From: Metridium senile
Taxonomy: Eukaryota > Cnidaria > Anthozoa > Actiniaria > Metridiidae
DNA: 64,000 bases
Assembly (NCBI GenBank): GCA_949775045.1
Contig: OX459100.1
Location: 19,355,268-19,419,267, forward strand
Direction of reading: 5' to 3'
Part shown: piece by piece, positions 24,466 through 36,505 of the stretch
Layout of the letters: each line of letters starts with the position of its first letter
Position numbering within the stretch: the stretch's first letter is position 1
Program-made: the position numbers and the translations under genes
The notes under the pieces: model-generated
The model's input: the letters and a program-made list of their open reading frames with translations, nothing else
Told to the model about the DNA's origin: nothing
The model's database searches: none

Positions 24466-25775
24466 CGTTCAGTTAATCGTTAACGACTTACAAAACAGAA
24501 TTCTTCAAAAATGCCACCCTTAAAACCATTAATTTTCAAGAACGCTTCTCAAGCTAAGTAGGTCTTGTCTTATTTACTCATTGCTCTGAAGATAATCGAA
24601 AAATGAACGATGTTTTAAAATATAAAACTCAAGTAGCAACTTCAAAACAAACCGTTAAATTCGTCTATTAGAAAATCATTACTTTAAAGAACACATTTTA
24701 TTTCCAAATGTTATTTATTGCAGTTTGTGGGCTGCGTTTCTGCTGAATTTTAATCATTATTTTTAAACCCCAAAACGTTTTTAGAATTTCCATACAAAAA
24801 ATGTTGTGTATGTATATATTTCACCAACTTGTGACAATGTGAAATATGTCGTTTTTCCTCCTTTTATGATCGAAACTTTGCGTTCCTTCTATGACTAAAA
24901 AACGTAATTATTTAGTAATTAAAAAAGGAAAATGTTGTCAGTCCGCGGCGTGAGAAAGTCACGTCATTTAATAGACACATCCTAAGTACAACCCCAGTTT
25001 CTATTCGTTGCTTTGGTAATTGAAACTGGAATTTTGGTGTTAAAAACAAAAATTTATGATGCTGTCGCCATCGACACCATCCTCAAAAAACTGCTTCTTG
25101 CTAGCGACACTATGATTGGTTAAAATAATGACGTTTTTATATGCATATGAATGATATCAACGCTCATCATTGCTTACTTCATGGTGCTTCTGATTAAGCG
25201 CGCGCTCTCTGCTCTGAGAATTTTCACATCCATAGAACAACTATAGTCTGAATTTGAAGGAGTTTCTACCGATAAAATGTAAGTTAGAATGTTGTTAATG
25301 TTCTGGAATTATTATTTCAACCTTTGCTTCCAACAGAGTAATTCATGTTTTTTTTAATTTGCTGATTGTATGGTTTCAGTTCGACTTTTCTACCATTTGC
25401 AAATGTAACATCTTTTGTTCTTGTATATCACAACTGATCATAATCGTAAATTACTGTTGTTTTTTTTCGATAGTTTTAATTCTTCCAGTTTCTTCAAAAC
25501 TCTCATCTTTTAAGCAGAGTATTTTTAGTACAGTAAATACATTAATTCCATTAAAGTGACTCTGAAAACTAGATGTATTTTAGGAGTAGAAGCATTTATG
25601 AATTTTATGGTTCTTGTTTTTAAAGGGCGATTATAACGTAAAAAATAGCATTGACACTTGTGCTAAATATTGCAGTTCAATTTTCTCCGAATCAACGGAA
25701 CTGCAAAATATGTTTTCTTGGGCATACAATTTGATAATAAAGAGGAATGCTAGAAGGCATGTCATTTTTAAAATA
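24466..25775. other. 1.3 kb without a supported gene
   Basis: AT-rich DNA. A good splice-donor string (AAAATGTAAGTTAG) at about 25276 follows a GC-richer stretch at 25195..25215 and could end a 5' UTR exon, but nothing confirms it. The 66- and 85-codon frames have no domain character. Confidence 0.4.
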
Positions 25776-26235
25776 CAAAATACTGCAAAATACAAATTTC
25801 TTCGAACACCACATCGATCGCTATTTTATTTGCTCAATATTGTGAGTAGATGGGCGAGAGAATATCATTGAGTTTATCAAAAATTAACTTGAGCAGAACT
25901 CTGCAAAATACAAATTACTTGTAACTCCACATCGCTATTTTATTTGTTAAATCTTGTGAGTAAATAAACGAGAGAACGTGAAGTTTATAAAAAATTAACT
26001 TGAGCAGAACTCTGCAAAATACAAATTGCTTGTGTCACCACATTGCTATATTATTTGCTCAATCGTGAGTAAATGGATGAGGAAACGTTGAATTTATCAA
26101 AAATTAACTTGAGCAGAACTCTGCAAAATACAAATTACTTGTAACTCTACATCGCTATTTTATTTGTTCAATCTTGTGAGTAAATAGACAAGAGAGCGTT
26201 GAGTTTATCAAAAATTAACTTGGGCAGAACACTTC
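25776..26235 (+). repeat. about 115-bp tandem repeat, 4 units
   Basis: ACTTGAGCAGAACTCTGCAA and CATCGCTATTTTATTTGTTC recur at intervals of about 110-118 bp. No coding function. Confidence 0.85.
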
Positions 26236-26556
26236 GTCCATAAATCAATAGCATTGATTTGAGTGCTAACTTCATCAAATTTGCATAAGCTTTAGCTACA
26301 ACGTACGGGCTGGTTGAGTAGTGTTTATAGTAATACAACAACATTATATATTGCTTATCAAGAGAAAACTGTATTAATCACATTACTTGATAGCTGACTA
26401 GTTTCAAGTTCACCAATATCTCATCCTCGGAACTGAAGATCGAACCTTGTGTCCCGGATGTGTTGTAAGAGTTTTCTTAGAAAGGGCGGTGAAATTTAGA
26501 TTTATTTTCTTAGAAAAAGATACCATTTTTGTGTTATTTAGTATGATTATTTAAAT
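26236..26556. other. unannotated sequence
   Basis: No supported feature in this stretch. Confidence 0.45.
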
Positions 26557-26791
26557 GGAAACAAGCGAGTAAACTAGTATTGGCTGCGTCGGTGTTTGAT
26601 ATGAACGATAGGTAATAGAATGAAATTTGTAACACCGTAAAAATAGAAATAGAAACTAGCGAGTAAACTAGTATAGGCTGCGTCGGTGTTTGATATGAAC
26701 GATAGGTAATAGAATGAAATTTGTAACACCGTAAAAAATGTTGGCTTAACTTTACTGACGTTTCGAGCTTTAGCCCTTCGTCGGAGTAAAA
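26557..26791 (-). mobile_element. HTC dispersed element, copy E (two core units)
   Basis: Two core units (CTGCGTCGGTGTTTGATATG at about 26583 and 26677) and a full hairpin end, GCCCTTCGTCGGAGTAAAA. Both units share a GAACGATAGG variant not seen in neighbouring copies, indicating duplication within this copy. Confidence 0.8.
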
Positions 26792-26949
26792 CGAATAACA
26801 CTATAACTAAATCATTATATTAACGTAGTCCAATTATATATCTGCTTTGGTAGTTTTCCTGTGTTGTGATTGATCGGCTGTACGGTTGTGTGATTGGCCC
26901 CTTTCACCCTAAAAGACCGACAAATCATCTCGACGGACGAATCGTCTAA

Positions 26950-27162
26950 AGGCCCGGGCAAACGGCTTCAACATTTGCTTCAACATCCGTTCAATTTTGT
27001 TGAATGGCAATGTTTCAACGGTTTTAAACTCTTTCGACATCAATTCAACATCTATTCAACACGTTTCAACAATGTTGAAAGAGTTTAAAAGCGTATAAAC
27101 ATTGTCATTCAACAAAATCGAACGGATGTTGAAGCAAATGTTGAAACCGTTTACCCGGGCCT
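26950..27162. mobile_element. MITE, TAA target duplication (PIF/Harbinger type), family 1
   Basis: 213 bp with long inverted ends starting AGGCCCGGGCAAACGGCTTC and ending in the matching AAACCGTTTACCCGGGCCT. Flanking TAA at 26947..26949 and 27163..27165 fits the 3-bp TWA duplication of PIF/Harbinger elements. The arms hold repeated CAACATTTG/TTGAATG words, and nearly the whole element can fold on itself. A second copy is at 39049..39298. Confidence 0.8.
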
Positions 27163-27189
27163 TAACTTGGCTATGGTCCAGAGGGGGTC

Positions 27190-27690
27190 CACGGTACCAG
27201 TCAGAGGGACGAATTATGACATTTGTCCGTCATAAGACGATTTGTCCGTCATAAGACGATTTGTACGTTATAAGACGATTTGTCCGTCATAAAGGCCGAT
27301 TTACACGATACGATTTTGACCTACGACTGTAGTATACGATTTGCCTGCAACATGTAGTAGGTATCATTCACACGCGCACGACTAGTCGTATACGATTCGT
27401 ATACGCCATTGCTAAAATCGTGAGTGATTGGACGAAATACTAGATCCATTCCTAATATGGGACAAATCACGTCATTTTCCTACGACAAGTCGTAGGGTTT
27501 TGATCCTTGGTTCAAGATCCTACTACAAGTTGTAGGTCGCGCGCGTCAGTCGTAGGCAAGTCGTAGGGGCATTTACACGGCACGACTTGGAGCTCATTTG
27601 GGTCGTATACTACAAGTCGCACACGACAATCGTGCCGTGTAAATCGGCCTTAAGACGATTTGTCCGTCCAGACGATTTGACCGTCTTCTA
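27190..27690 (+). repeat. short repeat of GACGATTTGTCCGTCATAA, interrupted by a MITE
   Basis: Four to five 19-bp units at 27205..27292 resume at 27651..27690 after the MITE. Related words occur at 26930..26948 and inverted at 38235..38275. Confidence 0.8.
27293..27650. mobile_element. MITE, TAA target duplication (PIF/Harbinger type), family 2
   Basis: 358 bp with ends AGGCCGATTTACACGATACG and, inverted, TGCCGTGTAAATCGGCCT. Flanking TAA at 27290..27292 and 27651..27653 lies inside the GACGATTTGTCCGTCATAA array, whose intact units show the single TAA. The interior is rich in TCGTA/TACGA inverted words and in GCGCGCG. No transposase is present, so mobility would need an autonomous partner. Confidence 0.85.
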
Positions 27691-27806
27691 GTTTGAAAAC
27701 GGCTGTTATTACAGCAATAATCAACGATCGTATTTAGATATTTGTAAGCATAAGGTATAAAGGATTAGCTCTTATGTCAGTATTGGATCAATGGATAAAA
27801 TCATCA

Positions 27807-28163
27807 TGGAAACTAGCGAGTAAACTAGTATAGGCTGCGTCGGTGTTTCATATTAACGATAGGTAATAGAATGAAACTTGTAACACCGTGAAAAACGTTG
27901 ACTTAACTTTACTTAAATGGAAACTAGCGAGTACGAGTAAACTAGTATAGGCTGCGTCGGTGTTTGATATAAACGATAGGTAATAGAATGAAATTTGTAA
28001 CACCGTAAAAAATGTTGATTTAACTTTACTTAAATGGAAACTAGCCGGCGTGTAAACTAGTCTAGGCTGCGTCGGTGTTTGATATAAACGATAGGTAATA
28101 GAATGAAATTTCTAACACCGTAAATTTCGAGCTTTAGCCCTTCGTCGGTCTAAAAGGTATTTC
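27807..28163 (-). mobile_element. HTC dispersed element, copy F (three core units) between 70-bp direct repeats
   Basis: Three core units, the first two followed by a partial linker (TTAACTTTACTTAAATGG), and a shortened hairpin end at about 28120..28150. It is bracketed by direct repeats at 27737..27806 and 28164..28233 that differ at 5 of 70 positions. Such a long flanking duplication is far larger than the 7-8 bp seen at copies G and I. Confidence 0.8.
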
Positions 28164-28235
28164 GATATTTGTAAGCATAAGGTATATAGGATTGGCTCTT
28201 AAGCCAGTATTGGATCGATGGATAAAATCATCATT

Positions 28236-28534
28236 TATCATATGTATGATATGCTATATCCTGGATTAGAAGGTCGACATTCCCCTTGATAGGATGATTG
28301 GGCTTATTTGTCAATTATCTGATATAACTGACAGTTTATTCGTAATCACTAACGTTAGTGATATTAATATTTTTGTACAACTCGCGTCTATCACGGGCCG
28401 TCATATTGGTTGAAACTAATAAGTTTTGAATCCCTTGGGTCCCCTTGCTCTCGCTTCCATGTGTTTCAGAACGTTCCAAACAAAGGTTTTCGCTCTCATG
28501 GGAATAAACATGGCCACTGTGTGAAAGCTCATAA
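28236..28534. other. unannotated sequence
   Basis: No supported gene or repeat. Confidence 0.4.
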
Positions 28535-28559
28535 TAATAATGATAAAAATTTAAAGGAA

Positions 28560-28935
28560 TGTAGGTATGAATGAATGAATAGATAGAGATATGATTGGTT
28601 TAGTGGAATTATTAAATGAAAGGAACGATGAATGAATAAATGGACAAATAAATAAATGGATGAATAAATAAATGGATGGATGAATGAATAAATGAATAAA
28701 TAAATGGATGGATGAATGAATGAATGAATAGATGGATGAATGAATGGATGGATGGATGGATGAATAAATGGATGAATAAATAAATGGATGGATGAATGAA
28801 TAAATGGATACATAAATGAATGAATGAATAAATGAATGGATGAATAAATGGATGGATAAATAAATGGATGAATGAATGAATGGATACATAAATGAATGAA
28901 TGAATAAATGGATGGATGGATGAATAAACAATCAA
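28560..28935 (-). repeat. (GGAT/GAAT/AAAT)n tetranucleotide array
   Basis: GAATGAATGAATAAATGGAT-type sequence for about 370 bp. Three reverse-strand frames (94-126 codons, Ile/His/Pro/Ser repeats) are artefacts of the array. Confidence 0.95.
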
Positions 28936-29335
28936 ATAGACTTACGAACGAATAGATTTTAATTGTTTTTCAGTTTAATTGATGAACAACTAAGTGGATG
29001 TAAAAAATAAGAAACGAACAAGTCGATCAATAATTCTATTTTGTTTTTATTGTTTTCATGTTTCACGCCAATCGAATCCTTTTCCTGTCATATAATTTAT
29101 TTCCAGTAAAAAATAACTATTGTTTTCTTGGAAACATGTGTTTTACTTCGCATGAAACCGGATGGAATAACGCTTACTAAAATGCTGTGGACATTCTTTT
29201 GACGTTGTAAATTGCTTAGTTAGGACGGCTCTTCTCTGGTTGTTGGTATATTGTTCTCGTTTGAACCCTGGCATAGGCAATGTCAATTAAGGTCATCATA
29301 TTGTGTCTTTAGGAATCTTCAGGAATTTTATAGGT
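28936..29335. other. unannotated sequence
   Basis: No supported feature; AT-rich. Confidence 0.4.
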
Positions 29336-29900
29336 ATTGTTATTATCATCATCACTATCATCACTATTTCTATCATCATAATTATCTTCATTATCATCAT
29401 CACCACCACCATTGCTATCATCCGTCATCACTATCATCACTATTTCTATCATCATAATTATCATCATTATCATCAGCGACATCACCACCACCATTACTAT
29501 CATCCGTCATCACTATCATTACTATTTCTATCATCATAATTATCACCATTATCATCATCACCACCACCATTACTATCATCATCATCACCACCATTACTAT
29601 CTTCACCACCACCACCATTACTATCTTCACCACCACCACCATTACTACCATCATCATCATCATCATCACCACCACCACCATTACTATCATCATCATCACC
29701 ACCATTACTATCTTCACCACCACCACCATTACTACCACCATCATCATCATCATCATCATCACCACCACCATTACTATCATCATCATCACCACCACCATTA
29801 TTATCATCATCATCACCACCACCATTACTATCATCACCACCACCATTACTATCATCATCACCACCACCATTACTATCTTCCCCACCACTACCATTACTAC

Positions 29901-29986
<86 letters not shown>

Positions 29987-30000
29987 CCACCATTACTACG
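29336..30000 (+). repeat. CAT/CAC triplet array with nested 100-bp units
   Basis: Runs of ATCATC and CACCAC. The first 250 bp form two to three units of ATCACTATTTCTATCATCAT, and about 110 bp of pure CAT ends the array. Frames of 242 (His/Tyr) and 200 (Met/Val) codons result from the period of three on each strand. Confidence 0.95.
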
Positions 30001-30140
30001 ATCGACATCGTTGGCGTCATTTTCTTGGAATGCGAGCAGGCGTGATCCTATGTTTAAACATCATCAAATTGTCTCTAATTAGCTGGGTTATCGTCCATAT
30101 TAGCCATAGCATTTCTAACCAAAGAAATCAATATTCTTAA

Positions 30141-30378
30141 TGGCTTTTACTCCGACGAAGGGCTAAAGCTCGTAACGTCAGTAAAGTTAAGGCAACATTT
30201 TTCAATGTTAGAAATTTCATTCTATTACCTATCGTTTATATCAAACACCGACGCAGCCTATACTAGTTTACTCGCTAGTTTCTATTTCTATTTTTTACGG
30301 TGTTACAAATTTCATTTTATTACCTATCGTTTATATCAAACACCGACGCAGCCTATACTAGTTTACCCGCTAGTTTCC
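30141..30378 (+). mobile_element. HTC dispersed element, copy G, with 8-bp target duplication
   Basis: Plus-strand copy starting TGGCTTTTACTCCGACGAAG (hairpin end first) and ending CTAGTTTCC after two core units. It is flanked by ATTCTTAA at 30133..30140 and 30379..30386. This defines both ends and a probable 8-bp target duplication. In this copy the hairpin has GCTCGTAACGTC where other copies have GCTCGAAACGTC. Confidence 0.8.
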
Positions 30379-30386
30379 ATTCTTAA

Positions 30387-31434
30387 CGTATCATAAACCT
30401 CTGCAATCAATTCTATATGCTAACTTTACCAATGTGTATACTGTTAGATATAGTCCAGTATCACAGTCAAATATCATGAAGCAGGGGGCTTGGGTTAAGC
30501 AGGGGGCTTGGGTTCTAGTGTAATATTCTTGACAGGCGACCATTCCAATATATCTCATTATTTAAACGAATCCATATTTTGGATGTTTAAAAATTACTTT
30601 ACGACTTCCATAAATGGCCGCCACTAATTATCATAATTTAAGAAAAAGAAAGCTGTCATATGATAGACATTCACCATAACAATAACTTGTGAAAGTTTGA
30701 GAAAAAACGATTAAATTTGCAAGAAGCTATAAGAGCAGAAAATTACAGCAGAAAATTACATACAAATCTCTACATTTTTCATTGAGCATAACGTACTTCT
30801 TTGGTATTTTAGCCAGAGCATCAAAACCTTCCAAACATGCCTATTTCAGGTGGTTCTTTCATATGACAGTGCTAAAATATTAAAATATCTGTTTACTTGA
30901 AAAATCATTTCCCGGTACATATTATGGTATTTATGAAAGTGGTCTATCTCGATATAAACTGCAACGTTCTTTTATTTTGACTATTTTCGTCCATTCCGTT
31001 GTCCCCTTTTTCGGCTCAGTTTCAAATTTTGCAGTTTAACTATCTTGATGCAAATTTGATTGCGTCATTATGGATTTCGTAATATAATTTCGTCCCCTCT
31101 CCATCGTTTGTGCTCAATTTTGATGTTTAATTTCGCTGTTTTGTCGTTTCGCTCGATTTCGTAATTTCGCTGTTTTGTTGTTTCGCTCTTGTTTCGCTCG
31201 ATTTCGTAATTTCGCTGTTTTGTTGTTTCGCTCTTAAGATTGATTTCGTATTTTATTAGTCGTACTACTATATTTCTATTTTATTTTCCATTTCGCCGTT
31301 TCTTTGGTTCGCGTGCACGCTTGCTGGAGTTCCATGTTGGTTATTGTTTTTTCCGGTGTAATTTCTCTGATAACATTTTTTAATCCTTCTAGATGACAAG
31401 ACAAACTGTCGCCATTTTAGAAAATTTTTGAATT
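30387..31434. other. 1 kb without a supported gene; short TTTCGCTGTTTTG repeats at the end
   Basis: A direct duplication GCAGGGGGCTTGGGTT is at about 30483 and 30499. At about 31130..31250 there are two to three copies of CGATTTCGTAATTTCGCTGT followed by TTTGTTGTTTCGCTC. A YY1-like GGCCGCCA is near 30618. Confidence 0.5.
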
Positions 31435-31444
31435 CCTGTGTTTA

Positions 31445-31516
31445 ACCATCCTCGGGAACCCAGGGGTAATCTTCTGTTGTGGGAGCGAGAAACGAGCGAA
31501 GGTTCCCGAGGATGGT
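31445..31516. mobile_element. short foldback repeat (perfect 16-bp inverted repeat)
   Basis: ACCATCCTCGGGAACC at 31445..31460 and GGTTCCCGAGGATGGT at 31501..31516 pair perfectly around a 40-base loop containing GGGAGCGAGAAACGAGCGAA. The size suggests a tiny MITE; I recall similar small repeats in corals, which was not checked. Confidence 0.5.
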
Positions 31517-31544
31517 GTTTAACACAAGTATATTATCTTCTGTT

Positions 31545-31710
31545 CTCTTCTCATCTCTTCTCTTTTCTTCTCATTCTTCTCTTCTCTTCTCTTCTCTTCT
31601 CTTCTCTTCTCTTCTCTTCTCTTCTCTTCTCTTCTCTTCTCTTCTCTTCTCTTCTCTTCTCTTCTCTTCTCTTCTCTTCTCTTCTCTTCTCTTCTCTTCT
31701 CTTCTTTTAT
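31545..31710 (+). repeat. (TTCTC)n pentanucleotide array
   Basis: Near-perfect CTTCTCTTCT for about 140 bp. Frames on both strands (Ser/Leu/Phe or Arg/Glu/Lys) are repeat artefacts. Confidence 0.97.
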
Positions 31711-32524
31711 TTCCTTTCCTATCCATTCTATTGCTATCGTTGTTTAATTTCCTTCCCATTCAGTGGCAGATGGTCTAAGGCACTTATTCCCATACTGTAG
31801 GGTCTAACATCAGGCCCTCTTTAATCAGTCATTGACGTCCTTCGCTTTGTTCAGCTAATCACCTTATAATGCAGTCAAGTCATAAATAATAAACAAGCCT
31901 TTACTCAAGGGCTTAAAGTTTTCCCATCGAGTGTTCGGCCGATGGCAATAAATTACTCGACTGAACAGACATACATTGTAACATCACCAGTATAAGTTTA
32001 AGGTATATATAATGTCTACGCTCGTTGACCGCCTGCATGCAATTTATCAAATCATCCAGTCACTCATGGCTCATTTAAGGACATTTCCAAGGAAGTTAGA
32101 TCGTGAGATTTATTGTCGCACGTTGCTTAGCAACACTTCGAAATATTATGACGTAATATATCATCATTTCTACACATTGTCTGCGGGGTTGTCGAAAACT
32201 GAAGGGCCATGGTAGGTTGTTGTTGAGATATCTTTAGATATGTGTATAGTTAGGGGTAGCGAATGGTCAAACCGAGACTCGGAAAGACACCGAGACTTGC
32301 ATTTTAAAATCCGAGCCCGAGTCTCTAGAAGTATATCAGCTCATATATTTACTGTATTTAAAAATCCGAGACTCCGAGACATCGAAAACACGAAAGACAC
32401 GAGACTTCGAGACGCATATAAAAAGGTGAGTCTCAATTCCGAGACCCTGAAATTCAGCAGGGACTATTCAGCACCCCTTGTATTATAATCGATGAAGCCA
32501 TGTCATGGACAAACATTCTTTTAT
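31711..32524. other. unannotated sequence with a degenerate CCGAGACTC repeat
   Basis: Around 32265..32450 the word CGAGACT/CGAGACA recurs about eight times irregularly. Two frames of 67 and 82 codons here are unsupported. Confidence 0.4.
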
Positions 32525-32885
32525 TCGGTGTATGCCTATAATTCCTTTCCATTCTGTAATTTCAACCTTATAGAAATAGTTATATGCCCACAATTGTTTC
32601 CCATTACATTGGACGACCTTCTGAAAATAGGTGTATGCCCATATTTTTTTCTATAAGCCTAGACAACCTTTTAAAAATAATTATATGCCCATAATTGTTT
32701 CGGAAGACCTTGGGCAACCATATAAAAATAGTTATATGTCCATAATTGTTTCCCATTGCATTGGGCAACCTTTTAAAAAAAGGTGTATGCCCACAATTGT
32801 TTCCCATTACATTGGACAACCTTTTTTTTTAAAAGTATGTGCATTATTCCTTTTGAAATGATCTATCACATTGGACAACCTTTTG
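32525..32885 (-). repeat. 60-bp relatives of the 66-bp minisatellite, about 6 units
   Basis: Units contain ATAATTGTTTCCCATTACAT, TGGACAACCTTTTAAAAA and AGGTGTATGCCC. They are the reverse orientation of the 2377..2935 array and match its AGGCATACACCT and AAAAGGTTGTCCA parts. Confidence 0.8.
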
Positions 32886-33384
32886 GAAAACTGTGATTCA
32901 ACATGGCTGTAAAGAAGCCAGGATCAGCAACGTTGTTGAACAGGAGATGAACTAACTGGAAGCGTTTTAATACCGGCTGTTTGGACGAACAACCCATTAG
33001 GTAACCAGTTGATCGACTAAGTAAATGATGTCTATTTCCGTATTATTTTATAAACATTTCCAGAAAGATAGAAACATTTCCTGCCAGCGTGCACTATAAT
33101 GTACTTCCGCGGATATAGCTTGTTGTCATTCAACATCGATAGTATTAAAGTTTGTTCGAATACTGTGCGCCAGCGATAACCAGCCGGCATACATATTTCC
33201 GTCAACTAATTTAGATACATTTGAACTGCAGGGCTACATGCTAATTGTTTTAATAGTGAATCAAATGGGAAAAAACTATATTTACAACGTATGAGGTGTT
33301 GAAGTATAAGAAGCTGTAAGAAGACTAACTTAAGGAGGTTGTCAAGACGGACCAAGGATTAACGCTTCAAACGTTAGTAAGTAC
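32886..33384. other. unannotated sequence
   Basis: No supported feature. Confidence 0.4.
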
Positions 33385-34115
33385 TAACATTCGTTTTACG
33401 GTGTACAAGTTACCATTTTTACAGTAAGTAACACTCTCTTTTTATGGTGTATAAGTTACCATTTTTACAGTAAGTAACACTCTCTTTTTATGGTGTATAA
33501 GTTACCATTTTTACAGTAAGTAACACTCTCTTTAAGGTGTATAAGTTACCATTTTCCAGTAAGCAACACCCTTTTTATACGGTGTATAAGTTACCATTTT
33601 TACAGTAAGAAACACTCTCTTTTTGCGGTGTATAAGTTACCATTTAACAGTAAGAAACACTCTTTTTATGGTGTATAAGTTACCATTTTTACAGTTAATA
33701 ACACTCTCTTTAAGGTGTACAAGTTACCATTTTACAATAAGAAGCACTCTCTTTTTACGGTGTATAAGTTACCATTTTACAGTAAGCAACACCCTTTTTA
33801 TGCGGTGTATAAGTTACCATTTTTACAGTAAGTAACACTCTCTTTTTACGGTGTATAAGTTACCATTTTTACAGTAAGTAACACTCTCTTTTTACGGTGT
33901 ATAAGTTACCATTTCACAGTAAGTAACACTCTTTTTACGGTGTATAAGTTACAATTTTACAGTAAGAAACACTCTTTTTATGGTGTATAAGTTACCATTT
34001 TTACAGTTAATAACACCCCGAGTTAAAAAGGCTTTTTCCGGTGTATAAGGTACCGTTTTTACAGTAAGTAACACTCTCTTTTTAAGGTGTATAAGTCACC
34101 ATTTCTACAGTAGGA
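33385..34115 (+). repeat. 46-bp minisatellite, locus 3 (about 16 units)
   Basis: The same consensus and orientation as 10850..11335. Unit variants (ACGG, ATGG or AAGG before TGTATAAG; ACAGTTAATAACA in some) alternate, suggesting blocks of 4-5 units were duplicated together. Confidence 0.9.
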
Positions 34116-34690
34116 TTAGACATTTAAGACGAGATCTGGACGAGATCAAGATAGACGAGTCTTTAAACCAAAAAAAAAAAGGTTTTATTAAACGTTCCTA
34201 AACGACAATCATATATAGAGAAATGGATATAAACATTTAACCGATGAACTTCCATGATCACTAATATCACTGATAAGTGTAAGCATTCTTAAATCACGCT
34301 AGAAAACGTTTATCAAAGAGCAACCACCAGTGTAGCGGCCCCACAACGTCGCGTTACAAGTGGTGCCATTAGGAAAAGTGATGTGGTGACGGAAATCTTG
34401 GCTTGTGGGCTTTTGTCTTTCACTTGAGCGCCAATTTACAATTGTGATCGGATTTTAAACTATAAATGCAAACTTCTACACATGTGTCTTTGGGCTTTTT
34501 CTCAGGGAATAGTTTTAAATTCCTGTTCCTTTTAAGGGTTTAGTTAGTTTGAGTTTAGTGTCGACAGATTTATGTGGATGTTTCTTTCTCTGTAATTTCC
34601 TCAGTTGTGTGTTTGGACAGAGTGTTCAGGTACACTTTTACATGTAGTTTTAATCTTTGCAAGGTAATTACTGCGTCACTTGAATATCAT
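34116..34690. other. unannotated sequence
   Basis: No supported gene or RNA. Confidence 0.4.
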
Positions 34691-34879
34691 ACCTGATTTA
34701 TCAAGCTACGTTCTATTTACTTACTTACTTACTTATTTACTTACTAAGCTACTTGCATGATTGCTTGTTTACTTACCTACTTACTTACTTATATAATTTG
34801 TTTAACTATATATTTACTACCACCCCTTATATTACATTTCTTTTTGACTCTTGGCAATTTTTATTTTCCGTATTATTTT

Positions 34880-34923
34880 TGTAAAGCGCACCGAGATTTT
34901 ATGGGGTGCCCTATATAAGAAAT

Positions 34924-34994
<71 letters not shown>

Positions 34995-34997
34995 GCT
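34880..34997 (+). repeat. SINE-like 3' tail with (ATT)n
   Basis: TGTAAAGCGCACCGAGATTT, ATGGGGTGCCCTATATAAGA and then about 70 bp of pure ATT. It has the same organisation as 9250..9397 and matches the 47-bp minisatellite in its AAAGCGCAC and CTATATAAG parts. Confidence 0.7.
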
Positions 34998-36438
34998 TAT
35001 CTATATACTTACTTATTTGCCTATTTACTTACTGACGTACGTACGTACTTACATATTTATTTACGTACTTACATATTTATTTACGTACTTACATATTTAT
35101 TTACGTACTTACATATTTATTTACGTACTTACATATTTATTAACGTACTTACATATTTATTTACGTACTTACATATTTATTTACGTACTTACATATTTAT
35201 TTACGTACTTACATATTTATTTACGTACTTACATATTTATTTACGTACTTACATATTTATTTACGTACTTACATATTTATTTACGTACTTACATATTTAT
35301 TTACGTACTTACATATTTATTTACGTACTTACATATTTATTTACGTACTTACATATTTATTTACGTACTTACATATTTATTTACGTACTTACATATTTAT
35401 TTACGTACTTACATATTTATTTACGTACTTACATATTTATTTACGTACTTACATATTTATTTACGTACTTACATATTTATTTACGTACTTACATATTTAT
35501 TTACGTACTTACATATTTATTTACGTACTTACATATTTATTTACGTACTTACATATTTATTTACGTACTTACATATTTATTTACGTACTTACATATTTAT
35601 TTACGTACTTACATATTTACTTACTTATTTATTTACTTATTTATTTATTTACTTATTTATTTACGTACTTACATATTTACTTACTTATTTATTTACTTAT
35701 TTATTTACGTACTTACATATTTACTTACTTATTTATTTACTTATTTATTTACGTACTTACATATTTACTTACTTATTTATTTACTTATTTATTTACGTAC
35801 TTACATATTTACTTACTTATTTATTTACTTATTTATTTACGTACTTACATATTTACTTACTTATTTATTTACTTATTTATTTACGTACTTACATATTTAC
35901 TTACTTATTTATTTACTTATTTATTTACGTACTTACATATTTACTTACTTATTTATTTACTTATTTATTTACGTACTTACATATTTACTTACTTATTTAT
36001 TTACTTATTTATTTACGTACTTACATATTTACTTACTTATTTATTTACTTATTTATTTACGTACTTACATATTTACTTACTTATTTATTTACTTATTTAT
36101 TTACGTACTTACATATTTACTTACTTATTTATTTACTTATTTATTTACGTACTTACATATTTACTTACTTATTTATTTACTTATTTATTTACGTACTTAC
36201 ATATTTACTTACTTATTTATTTACTTATTTATTTACGTACTTACATATTTACTTACTTATTTATTTACTTATTTATTTACGTACTTACATATTTACTTAC
36301 TTATTTATTTACTTATTCATTTACTTGCTCACGTACTTACATACATACTTGCTTACTTACTTATTTATTTCAGACTTACCTAATTATTTATTTACTTGCT
36401 TACGTTCTTACTTACTTACTTACTTACCTATTTACTTG

Positions 36439-36478
<40 letters not shown>

Positions 36479-36505
36479 ATCACTAACTTACTTACTAACT
36501 TTTTT
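34998..36505 (+). repeat. ACTT/ATTT array with 20-bp then 44-bp higher-order units
   Basis: About 29 copies of the 20-bp unit ACATATTTATTTACGTACTT at 35040..35620 are followed by about 15 copies of a 44-bp unit (ACGTACTTACATATTTACTT plus ACTTATTTATTT words) to about 36310, then degenerate ACTT to 36505. Two overlapping frames of 510 and 526 codons (Tyr/Leu/Ile/Thr) are artefacts. The 20-bp block is almost free of mutations. Confidence 0.97.

Noticed and set aside
29412..30140. A 242-codon His/Tyr-rich frame and its 200-codon Met/Val antisense
   Set aside because: A product of CAT/CAC triplets on both strands; no signal, start context or splice support.
34851..36486. Overlapping frames of 510 and 526 codons rich in Tyr, Leu and Ile
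   Set aside because: They read the ACTT/ATTT array; two phases are open at once, the unit lengths explain it, and there is no non-repetitive domain.
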